A stretch of DNA of 6,330 bases from Methanosarcinaceae archaeon. Its GTDB lineage: Archaea; Halobacteriota; Methanosarcinia; Methanosarcinales; Methanosarcinaceae. Made by a program: the position numbers and the translations under genes. Below are positions 1-4,764 of the stretch, in pieces. The stretch covers positions 1 to 6,330 of the forward strand of contig JAQVBP010000163.1 of the NCBI GenBank assembly GCA_028690255.1, given 5' to 3'. Each line of letters starts with the position of its first letter. Within the stretch, counting starts at the first letter, position 1. The notes beneath the pieces are model-generated. The model did no database searches. It saw only the letters and a program-made list of their open reading frames with translations, and was not told where the DNA came from.

Positions 1-95
1 TGACACCTGCGGAACGCGGGGAAGAGCTTGGGGACTTGCCCTCAATAGAGGGAGGAATGAACCAAGAAGCCACTCAGTCTTTAGCTGAGTGGTAG
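1..95 (+). CDS. tnpB: TnpB (IS200/IS605 family RNA-guided nuclease), C-terminal fragment
   Basis: Only the last 30 complete codons and the stop are in the window; the first two bases complete a codon that starts outside it. The tail begins TPAERGEELGDLPS, continues through GGMNQEATQS and ends at TAG (93-95). A low-complexity tail after a TPAE-type motif, with a MNQEA-like ending, is what I recall of archaeal IS1341/IS605 TnpB proteins. TnpB is an RNA-guided DNA endonuclease with a RuvC domain and a zinc finger, but those domains would lie upstream and cannot be judged. The stop codon falls at the base of the terminal hairpin of the element, an arrangement usual in this family. The reading frame is chosen because the other two frames give a stop at base 1 or an unfamiliar arginine-rich peptide. 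Whether the gene is intact cannot be seen. Confidence 0.8.
   Translation, partial: TPAERGEELGDLPSIEGGMNQEATQSLAEW
70..92 (+). repeat. Perfect 8-bp inverted repeat at the IS right end
   Basis: CCACTCAG pairs exactly with CTGAGTGG around the loop TCTTTAG. It is the likely right-end structure recognised by the single-strand transposase TnpA of the family, and also the last stem of the guide-RNA scaffold. It contains the last codons of tnpB. Confidence 0.7.
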
Positions 96-148
96 TTCAC
101 GCAGATTTTCATAGATTATTGTCAATTTTTTAGTGATGATATTTACGA

Positions 149-153
149 GTGAT
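149..153 (+). promoter_or_regulatory. Ribosome binding site of the DHH phosphoesterase gene
   Basis: GTGAT matches the end of the archaeal GGAGGTGAT Shine-Dalgarno consensus and lies 5 bases before the TTG at 159. It supports a TTG start, because the frame is closed just upstream by TGA at 150-152. Confidence 0.55.
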
Positions 154-158
154 GGGCC

Positions 159-1496
159 TTGAAAGAGATCGAAAATCTGATTAAGCTTGCGAAAAATGTG
201 GCAGAAACAATCCGGAGCTACAGCTTTGTGCGCCTTATATCCCATAACGACGCCGATGGGTTGACCTCGGCCGGGATCATGGCCCAGGCCCTGTTCCGGG
301 AAAATATCCGTTTTCAGCTTACCATCTCCGGAAGGCTTGACGAGGGTTTGATAGAGCAGGTCAATGAAAGCACGTCTGCGGGAGAACTCGTGGTTTTCTG
401 TGATATGGGCAGCGGGCAATCCGAACTGCTTACCCGGCTTCGGGCCGATGTGGTGGTAATCGACCATCACAAACCCGTTGGAAAGTCGCCCGCAACGGTG
501 GTAAACGCTCATGATGTGGGCATCGACGGGGCCACGGATATCTCGGCTTCAGGCACAAGTTACCTGGTGGCGAGGGAACTCGGAGGCCCTAAAAATCTGG
601 ACCTGGCAGGGCTTGCTATTGCGGGAGCTGTCGGGGATAAACAGCTTTTCAGATCAGCCAATGCTTTTATCCTGGCCGAAGCCCTGAAAACGGGAGTCGT
701 ATCAATCCGGAAGGGTTTGAAAGTCGGGGGCGGGGACCTGGCCGAGGTTCTTACCTACAGCATGGAACCCTTTCTGGATATCACGGGAGATTCTGAAAAG
801 GTAGCAAAGTTCCTGGAAATTCTCGGACTTTCCGGAGAGATTGAAGCCCTTCCCGATGAAGATGTCAAGAAATTGTCAAGCGCAGTCGCCCTGAAACTGG
901 CAAAACGGGCAAGCCCGGAAGCTATCGATGCCGTCATAGGGGACGTATTCGTACTTGAAAAGGAACTCGTGTCAAACGTCTACGATTTTGTTTCTATCAT
1001 GAACACCTGCGGGAAACTGAAAGTGCCCGGACTCGCCCTGGCCCTCTGCCTGAAAGATAGGAAAGCCGTAGAAGAAGGCCTGGCCCTTTCAAAAGAACAC
1101 CAGAAGGAACTGGTTCTTGATATAAGGGCCAATCTTGAAAAAATCCGGAAAGGGGAAAATATCTGGTACATAAGCACCGCAGAAGCCCTTTCCACCGGGA
1201 CCCTTGCAAGCACGGTCGTCCGCTATGTGCACCCGGAACTGCCCTTCATCTGCGTAAACGAGTCCGAAGGAATTTTAAAAATTTCGGGCAGGGGCACCCG
1301 CGAACTGGTCGCCAGGGGCCTTGACCTTTCCTTTGCCCTGCGGGAAGCCGCAAGCGCCGTAGGAGGAAGGGGAGGCGGGCACAGTGTCGCGTCCGGAGCC
1401 TCGATTCCCCTCGGAACCGTAGATGAATTTTTAAGTATCGCAGACAGGATTGTAGGGGAACAGCTCCGAAAGCCTTCCGAAGGAAAAAAGGCCTGA
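159..1496 (+). CDS. Archaeal RecJ-like DHH/DHHA1 phosphoesterase (GAN-type single-strand exonuclease)
   Basis: A 445-residue protein with the complete DHH nuclease signature: motif I HNDADG (29-34), a lone Asp (D82 in FCDMG), the DHH triad (102-104), a further Asp (D160 in GAVGD), and the C-terminal DHHA1 substrate-binding motif GGRGGGH (402-408). All metal-ligand positions look intact, so an active Mn/Mg-dependent 5'-3' exonuclease is expected. Archaeal members of this group (GAN) bind the GINS complex of the CMG replicative helicase and are counted as counterparts of Cdc45/RecJ. The role here is inferred from family and length, and Methanosarcina may carry paralogues, so GAN identity is not certain. 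The start is TTG, since an in-frame TGA (150-152) excludes anything upstream and GTGAT is correctly spaced. pcc1 follows after 67 bases, probably in the same transcript. An IS end lies 58 bases upstream, so the native upstream partner (often ribosomal protein S15 in archaea) is not visible. Confidence 0.9.
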   Translation: MKEIENLIKLAKNVAETIRSYSFVRLISHNDADGLTSAGIMAQALFRENIRFQLTISGRLDEGLIEQVNESTSAGELVVFCDMGSGQSELLTRLRADVVVIDHHKPVGKSPATVVNAHDVGIDGATDISASGTSYLVARELGGPKNLDLAGLAIAGAVGDKQLFRSANAFILAEALKTGVVSIRKGLKVGGGDLAEVLTYSMEPFLDITGDSEKVAKFLEILGLSGEIEALPDEDVKKLSSAVALKLAKRASPEAIDAVIGDVFVLEKELVSNVYDFVSIMNTCGKLKVPGLALALCLKDRKAVEEGLALSKEHQKELVLDIRANLEKIRKGENIWYISTAEALSTGTLASTVVRYVHPELPFICVNESEGILKISGRGTRELVARGLDLSFALREAASAVGGRGGGHSVASGASIPLGTVDEFLSIADRIVGEQLRKPSEGKKA

Positions 1497-1550
1497 GTGA
1501 CCTGAATAAAATTCGAAGTATGATCAAAAACGGAACAAAATAAAGAACCA

Positions 1551-1554
1551 GGAG
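1551..1554 (+). promoter_or_regulatory. Ribosome binding site of pcc1
   Basis: GGAG lies 9 bases before the ATG at 1564, a usual archaeal Shine-Dalgarno spacing, and confirms that start. Confidence 0.6.
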
Positions 1555-1563
1555 AAAACGGAT

Positions 1564-1824
1564 ATGAAAATCAGAGGCAGCATTGAGTTTCCTGACCCTG
1601 AATCCAGAGAAAGGGCGGCAAAGGTCCTGCAGGCCCTTGCACCGGACAACCTCCGCAATATGCAGACCGAAATTACCGACGAAAAAGTTTCTGTTCAGTT
1701 TCGCTCGGAAAAAATAGGGTCACTTATCGCAACAGTGGATGATTTCCTTATGAACGTAAAAATCGGAGAAGGTGTGGGAAAGGCCCTCGGAAGCGAATCC
1801 GAAATAAATAAAGGAACAGAATAA
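1564..1824 (+). CDS. pcc1: KEOPS complex subunit Pcc1
   Basis: An 86-residue protein of the size and pattern of archaeal Pcc1: an N-terminal beta strand (KIRGSIEF), a helix with the SRERAAKVLQAL pattern, two central strands (MQTEITDEKVSVQFRSEK), and the conserved C-terminal helix with TVDDFLMNVKIGE. Pcc1 is the dimerisation subunit of KEOPS (Kae1-Bud32-Cgi121-Pcc1), the cytosolic complex that makes N6-threonylcarbamoyladenosine at position 37 of ANN-decoding tRNAs; it bridges two copies of the complex through Kae1. The ATG is preceded by GGAG at 1551-1554. The gene follows the RecJ-like gene by 67 bases with no visible promoter or terminator between them, so co-transcription is likely. It is the last gene of the block: the stop codon lies in a stem-loop followed by a T-run, and the next gene converges from the other strand. 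Confidence 0.88.
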   Translation: MKIRGSIEFPDPESRERAAKVLQALAPDNLRNMQTEITDEKVSVQFRSEKIGSLIATVDDFLMNVKIGEGVGKALGSESEINKGTE

Positions 1825-1861
1825 AGGAACATAGCAAAATCCTTTATCCATATTCTTTTTT
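1821..1861 (+). terminator. Stem-loop plus T-run after pcc1
   Basis: ATAAAGGA (1821-1828) and TCCTTTAT (1840-1847) form a perfect 8-bp stem with an 11-base loop that takes in the pcc1 stop codon. A T6 run follows at 1856-1861, and a second T6 run at 1885-1890. Archaeal termination relies mainly on T-runs, so the two runs are the stronger part of the call. The stem is AT-rich. It lies between converging genes and might also act on the minus strand, where the T content is poorer. Confidence 0.55.
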
Positions 1862-1905
1862 AACCTGATATATGTACTTTTACCTTTTTTATCTCAATTT
1901 ACAGT

Positions 1906-4125
1906 TCACTCCTCAAGCCAGGCCTTAAACAACTCTTCCAGCCTTTCGTCAGTGACTTCCGCTCCGGTTTCCGGGGCCGTTTCATTATTCAGCCAGCAGT
2001 GAATGGCTTTCTGGACCTCTGTGGTCGTAACCGTTTCGTTCTCCTCTGACTCCGGCTCGTCCCAGGGGTTCCAGTCAAAGACAAACCAGGTCCAGGCATA
2101 GTGAACAGTTTCGTATCCGCTGTCAGCCACCACACTCACGTTGTACTTACCCGGCAAGGCCGTGCTATTCGAATACACTGAGGTCGTGGAGGCCCTTTTT
2201 GTAAGGGCGGGCTTTTCGTCAATGCTCCAGCTAAAGTTGCAATACTCGTCAGTCTCAAGGCTGAAGTTTACGGCTTTTCCTTCGAGGGTGGAGGGATTTT
2301 CTGCAGGGAAGTGTTGCACGATTTCGAGACTCCCCAGGACATTGATGTACCCGTATTTTGTTTCCGTATCCGATCCGGCTGGGTTTGATACGGTCAGGGA
2401 AACGTTGTAGACGCCCGGATAGTTGTAGGTGTGGGACAAGTTCTGCGTGTCGTAGTCAGGCTTTTCGTCTCCGTCCACGTCCCAGGCCCAGGTTCTGGCG
2501 TGGGCTGAACTGTCGGTAAACTCAACGGTCAGGGGCCGGACTCCGGAGGTCGTGTTTGCGCTGAAAGCGGCTTCAGGCAGGAGGTCCTTAGATATGAAAG
2601 CCTTTATGCAGAAATTGGACTCCCTGTGATCTATTGAGTTAGCCGGGTCATACAGGGTGGTCAGGTCTTCCCATGAGATTCCATCACTGCTAATGTAGCT
2701 TTCCCCGGAGCTGGCTTCAGCCTGGCTGCTATATCCGTCCAGCAATTTTTCAACTACAAGAGGGGTTGTCTCTCCGGGTGTGCTCAGTTTAACAACAACT
2801 GAAAAACTCTGTCCGGAACTGAGGTTTACCCCGTTTTCCAGAGAAAGAGTGTGATATCCTGAAAAGGTAAACGACCCGTTTTGGGAAAATACGTAGTCTC
2901 CTTCCCGGTTAAGAGGGCCGGAATCAGGGTTCAGGTAAATCCTGACAAGATATTCGGTATTGGAATTTACGGTATAGAAACTAACAGCTCTGAGGGTTTC
3001 GGCAGATTCCGCCGTAAAGACGTTTGCCTGCCAGGCGGTTTCAGTACCCCCATAGCCCATCTTGGAAGTCCAGCCCAGGGGGTCGTACTGGTATATGCGG
3101 TCATAATTCCGGGAATCCTCAGCGAGGAATACCGAGTTTTCGGCTTTCTTTCCGAGTACGGCATCATAGTAAGAGACGTAGCAGTAACCGTTTTCTCCCC
3201 AGTCGTCTCCCCAGCTGTTTTTAACGATAAAGGCCCCGTCTCCCCCGGGATTTTTGGAAAAATATTCTGCGGGATAAGAATCGTTCCAGCCGACAATGCT
3301 GACCGCGTGGTCGGGGGTTCTGCTATAAGGATAATAACTGTTGTTGTGTGTTGAATCATAGTATGAACCGGAAAGGCCGTAGGAATGTATTGTCGTGTAG
3401 ACTACTCCGTATTCCATGATCGCCCGTTTGATATTTTCATTGTCCAGAGAGTTGCTTCTCAGAGGCATAAAAAAGATATTCTGAACATGTTTCTGCACCG
3501 AAAGCCCCCCCGGGGACGCCCCGGACACGTCATTGTAGGGGTCATCGGCTTCATCCACGGGCCCGCTCCATCTTGTCAGGTAGGCGGCTGCCATCAGGTC
3601 GTTTCCCCCGTCATCGTGCTCCCGGTCAAACCCCCCCGAATACTGAGAAGAAAGCAGGTTTTTCATGTTGTTTTCGGAAAAATCCCGGATTTCGGAGGGA
3701 GTTAGGCCGGACTCAAGGGAAGCCAGGGTTGCAAAGGCCCAGCAGGCCCCTGAGCCTCCCTGGTCTTTCGCAGGAGTTACCCTGCCTTCAGCCCGCAGGT
3801 CATAGGCAGAAGGAATTTCAGGTTCTGTTGAGAAAACAAGCGAGTTCAGCCTGCTAAAGTCCACAGGGGAAGGGATAAGGCCGGAAGCTCCGGCCTCTGC
3901 CTCCGCAAAAACAATGTTTCTTGAAATCCTTTCCCTATATTCCAGGAAATCAGGGTTCAGAGGAGCATCCACCGGTATGGCTGTGAAATTGGGGACAGGA
4001 TCGGAATTCACAGTTTCGATGTCAACCGATAGATTAGAAGCTTGCTCTGTCCCCTCAGCCAGGGTCAAGCTGGTTGATAAACACATAAAGACGATTGCAA
4101 GAAGTGCGAATTTTCTTATTTTCAA
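1906..4125 (-). CDS. Secreted papain-family (C1A) cysteine protease with lectin-like, PKD and C-terminal modules
   Basis: A 739-residue protein from the preferred TTG at 4125. Residues 1-23 are a classical signal peptide (KIRK, hydrophobic core, cleavage near LTLA-EG). The C1 peptidase domain spans about 105-335: oxyanion Gln122, nucleophile Cys128 in SGACWAF, His273 in DHAVSIVGW and Asn303 in NSWG, all intact. The disulfide Cys that precedes the nucleophile in papain is replaced (QGGSGAC). A beta-rich region at about 360-512 matches the lectin-like domain that follows C1 domains in methanogen proteases. A PKD domain lies at about 516-597 (WAWDVDGD, HTYNYPGVYNVSLTV), a second Ig-like domain at 598-685, and a short acidic/Trp linker plus two similar helices (EVQKAIHCWL, ERLEELFKAWL) end the protein. 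No I29 inhibitor prodomain is recognised; residues 24-104 may act as a propeptide. Many NxS/T sequons fit an exported glycoprotein. There is no transmembrane anchor. Likely roles are extracellular proteolysis or envelope turnover; the substrate is unknown. A longer reading from TTG 4179 adds 18 residues and is less well supported. Confidence 0.88.
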   Translation of the reverse strand: MKIRKFALLAIVFMCLSTSLTLAEGTEQASNLSVDIETVNSDPVPNFTAIPVDAPLNPDFLEYRERISRNIVFAEAEAGASGLIPSPVDFSRLNSLVFSTEPEIPSAYDLRAEGRVTPAKDQGGSGACWAFATLASLESGLTPSEIRDFSENNMKNLLSSQYSGGFDREHDDGGNDLMAAAYLTRWSGPVDEADDPYNDVSGASPGGLSVQKHVQNIFFMPLRSNSLDNENIKRAIMEYGVVYTTIHSYGLSGSYYDSTHNNSYYPYSRTPDHAVSIVGWNDSYPAEYFSKNPGGDGAFIVKNSWGDDWGENGYCYVSYYDAVLGKKAENSVFLAEDSRNYDRIYQYDPLGWTSKMGYGGTETAWQANVFTAESAETLRAVSFYTVNSNTEYLVRIYLNPDSGPLNREGDYVFSQNGSFTFSGYHTLSLENGVNLSSGQSFSVVVKLSTPGETTPLVVEKLLDGYSSQAEASSGESYISSDGISWEDLTTLYDPANSIDHRESNFCIKAFISKDLLPEAAFSANTTSGVRPLTVEFTDSSAHARTWAWDVDGDEKPDYDTQNLSHTYNYPGVYNVSLTVSNPAGSDTETKYGYINVLGSLEIVQHFPAENPSTLEGKAVNFSLETDEYCNFSWSIDEKPALTKRASTTSVYSNSTALPGKYNVSVVADSGYETVHYAWTWFVFDWNPWDEPESEENETVTTTEVQKAIHCWLNNETAPETGAEVTDERLEELFKAWLEE

Positions 4126-4133
4126 GCTATATT

Positions 4134-4138
4134 CCCTC
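4134..4138 (-). promoter_or_regulatory. Ribosome binding site that fixes the protease start
   Basis: On the minus strand GAGGG lies 8 bases before the TTG at 4125. The alternative TTG at 4179 has no purine-rich match before it. The inner start also puts the positively charged KIRK directly at the N terminus, as expected for a signal peptide. Confidence 0.6.
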
Positions 4139-4199
4139 AGAAGAGCTGGGTTTGACGGTAATGAAAAATAGTAAATCAAGTTTCAATAATGTTTCTAAA

Positions 4200-4213
4200 A
4201 ATATTTAAATATT
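4200..4213. promoter_or_regulatory. Palindromic TATA-like element shared by divergent genes
   Basis: AATATTTAAATATT is a perfect 14-bp palindrome in the 157-base gap between the protease start (4125, minus) and the ferritin-like start (4283, plus). It is nearly equidistant from the two (74 and 69 bases). If it is bound by TBP, transcripts would start near 4181 (minus) and 4233 (plus), each with a leader of about 50 bases that contains the ribosome binding site. The A-rich bases just before it on + (CTAAAA) look more like a BRE than the minus-strand side. An alternative for + is ATATAT near 4256-4261. Confidence 0.5.
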
Positions 4214-4269
4214 GTTGAAAGAAGTCAATCGGAAAAATACATTAGCTTTACCTTCATATATCCCGATAA

Positions 4270-4276
4270 GGGGGGT
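4270..4276 (+). promoter_or_regulatory. Ribosome binding site of the ferritin-like gene
   Basis: GGGGGGT differs by one base from the GGAGGT core and lies 6 bases before the TTG at 4283. It supports that start over the GTG four codons further on. Confidence 0.5.
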
Positions 4277-4282
4277 AAGGAT

Positions 4283-4564
4283 TTGCTTTCAAAAGTGCCT
4301 GTAAATCTTGAAAAAATCAGACCTGAAAATCTTAACAAAGAAATCCTCCGGACCGCCATGATCGCCGAACTGGATGCAATAAATATGTATGAGGAAATGG
4401 CAGCCCTTTCAAATAGTGAGGACCTGAGGAAGGTACTTCTTGACATCGCCAGGGAAGAAAAAATCCATGTGGCCATGTTCGAGACCGTGCTGCTGGCGGC
4501 CGATGAAGAGTTTTTGCAGATATACATTGACTACGCCCTTGCAAAAAGAGGCGGAGGGGCCTGA
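4283..4564 (+). CDS. Small ferritin-like protein of the encapsulated-ferritin (EncFtn) type
   Basis: A 93-residue protein, half the length of a normal ferritin, with two predicted helices: about 18-42 (EILRTAMIAELDAINMYEEMA) and about 46-72 (LRKVLLDIAREEKIHVAMFE). E29, Y36, E59 and H62 line up at constant offset with the ferroxidase residues E32, Y39, E62 and H65 that I recall for Rhodospirillum EncFtn, and D31 takes the place of its E34. The helix text is also very close to the ferritin-like domain fused to the Pyrococcus furiosus encapsulin. Such proteins pair to build a four-helix di-iron site between subunits, form ring-like oligomers, and oxidise Fe(II) for storage in an encapsulin shell. 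No encapsulin gene is in the window and the C terminus (LAKRGGGA) has no clear cargo-loading peptide. It could be a rubrerythrin-like protein with another role. The start is TTG with GGGGGGT upstream. It is transcribed divergently from the protease. Confidence 0.78.
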   Translation: MLSKVPVNLEKIRPENLNKEILRTAMIAELDAINMYEEMAALSNSEDLRKVLLDIAREEKIHVAMFETVLLAADEEFLQIYIDYALAKRGGGA

Positions 4565-4613
4565 ACAGGTTCCGGGTCGATAAGGGGAATCAAAGGACCG
4601 GGCTGCGGAAACT

Positions 4614-4639
4614 TCCGGGAAGCCGGAGCCCCGGATTTT
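4614..4639 (+). terminator. Possible terminator after the ferritin-like gene
   Basis: TCCGGG (4614-4619) pairs with CCCGGA (4630-4635) around a 10-base loop, followed directly by TTTT (4636-4639). The T-run is short and a smaller alternative hairpin (CTTC/GAAG, 4612-4622) competes. The rest of the 200-base spacer up to 4764 shows no gene, only the TATA box at its end. Confidence 0.35.
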
Positions 4640-4734
4640 CCTGATTTACTTTTGAAACCCAGGGAAGTCTCTTTCCTCAGTTCCCGAAAACCCGGCAGGA
4701 CATAAGTACGGGCAAAACCGCAGTTAAAGACACG

Positions 4735-4742
4735 TATAAATA
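4735..4742 (+). promoter_or_regulatory. TATA box of the DUF4139 gene
   Basis: TATAAATA, followed by AAA, is a near-consensus archaeal TATA box. Its centre is about 26 bases before the ATG at 4765, which is the usual TATA-to-transcription-start distance, so the transcript would begin at or next to the ATG. No Shine-Dalgarno match lies between the box and the ATG, consistent with a leaderless mRNA. Confidence 0.6.
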
Positions 4743-4764
4743 AAACAGACACCTATTTTTAAGC

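Larger units (their letters stand above)
1..100 (+). mobile_element. Right end of an IS200/IS605 (TnpB-type) insertion sequence
   Basis: The tnpB tail runs into a perfect 8-bp stem (CCACTCAG at 70-77, CTGAGTGG at 85-92, 7-base loop), followed by TAG and TTCAC (96-100). A subterminal hairpin a few bases from the tip, without terminal inverted repeats, is the known right-end structure of IS200/IS605 elements. The boundary is placed after TTCAC by analogy with relatives and could be off by several bases. The left end and any tnpA lie outside the window. The element is oriented in the same direction as the recJ-like gene 58 bases downstream. Confidence 0.75.
1..100 (+). ncRNA. Candidate omega/reRNA scaffold (3' part) of the TnpB element
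   Basis: Three consecutive hairpins can be drawn on the + strand: 6-11 with 15-20 (GAA loop, one G-U pair), CCCTC 39-43 with GAGGG 48-52 (AATA loop), and the 8-bp stem 70-77/85-92. In this family the guide RNA is derived from the 3' end of tnpB plus the right end of the element, and its guide is the flanking DNA, which here would start near base 101. The structure is seen in the sequence; expression and exact ends are inferred. The RNA would start upstream of the window. Confidence 0.5.

Noticed and set aside
101..158. Promoter of the DHH gene in the AT-rich flank
   Set aside because: AT-rich stretches occur, but none resembles a TATA box with a BRE at a suitable distance; not supported.
152..184. 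ATG at 152-154 as the start of the DHH gene
   Set aside because: It is in a different frame and reaches a stop after ten codons; the conserved protein is in the TTG 159 frame.
81..512. Minus-strand open frame of 143 codons over the start of the DHH gene
   Set aside because: It lies opposite a strongly conserved gene, shows no family motif and crosses the IS boundary; a shadow frame.
1520..1543. Eight-codon ATG frame between the DHH gene and pcc1
   Set aside because: Too short, with no ribosome binding site and no sign of conservation.
2881..3354. Plus-strand open frame of 157 codons opposite the protease
   Set aside because: It is antisense to the peptidase domain, whose catalytic motifs are intact; no ribosome binding site or family resemblance.
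4082..4084. Cys15 of the protease as a lipoprotein lipobox
   Set aside because: The residues before it (IVFM) do not fit the lipobox pattern, and a standard cleavage site follows at LTLA.
4126..4179. Longer protease start at TTG 4179
   Set aside because: No Shine-Dalgarno match, and 18 extra residues before the signal peptide. It would be leaderless if the 4200-4213 box is used, so it is not fully excluded, but GAGGG before 4125 fits better.
4565..4764. Encapsulin or cargo-partner gene next to the ferritin-like gene
   Set aside because: The spacer has no open frame of useful length on + and only a shadow on the minus strand; it holds a possible terminator and the TATA box.
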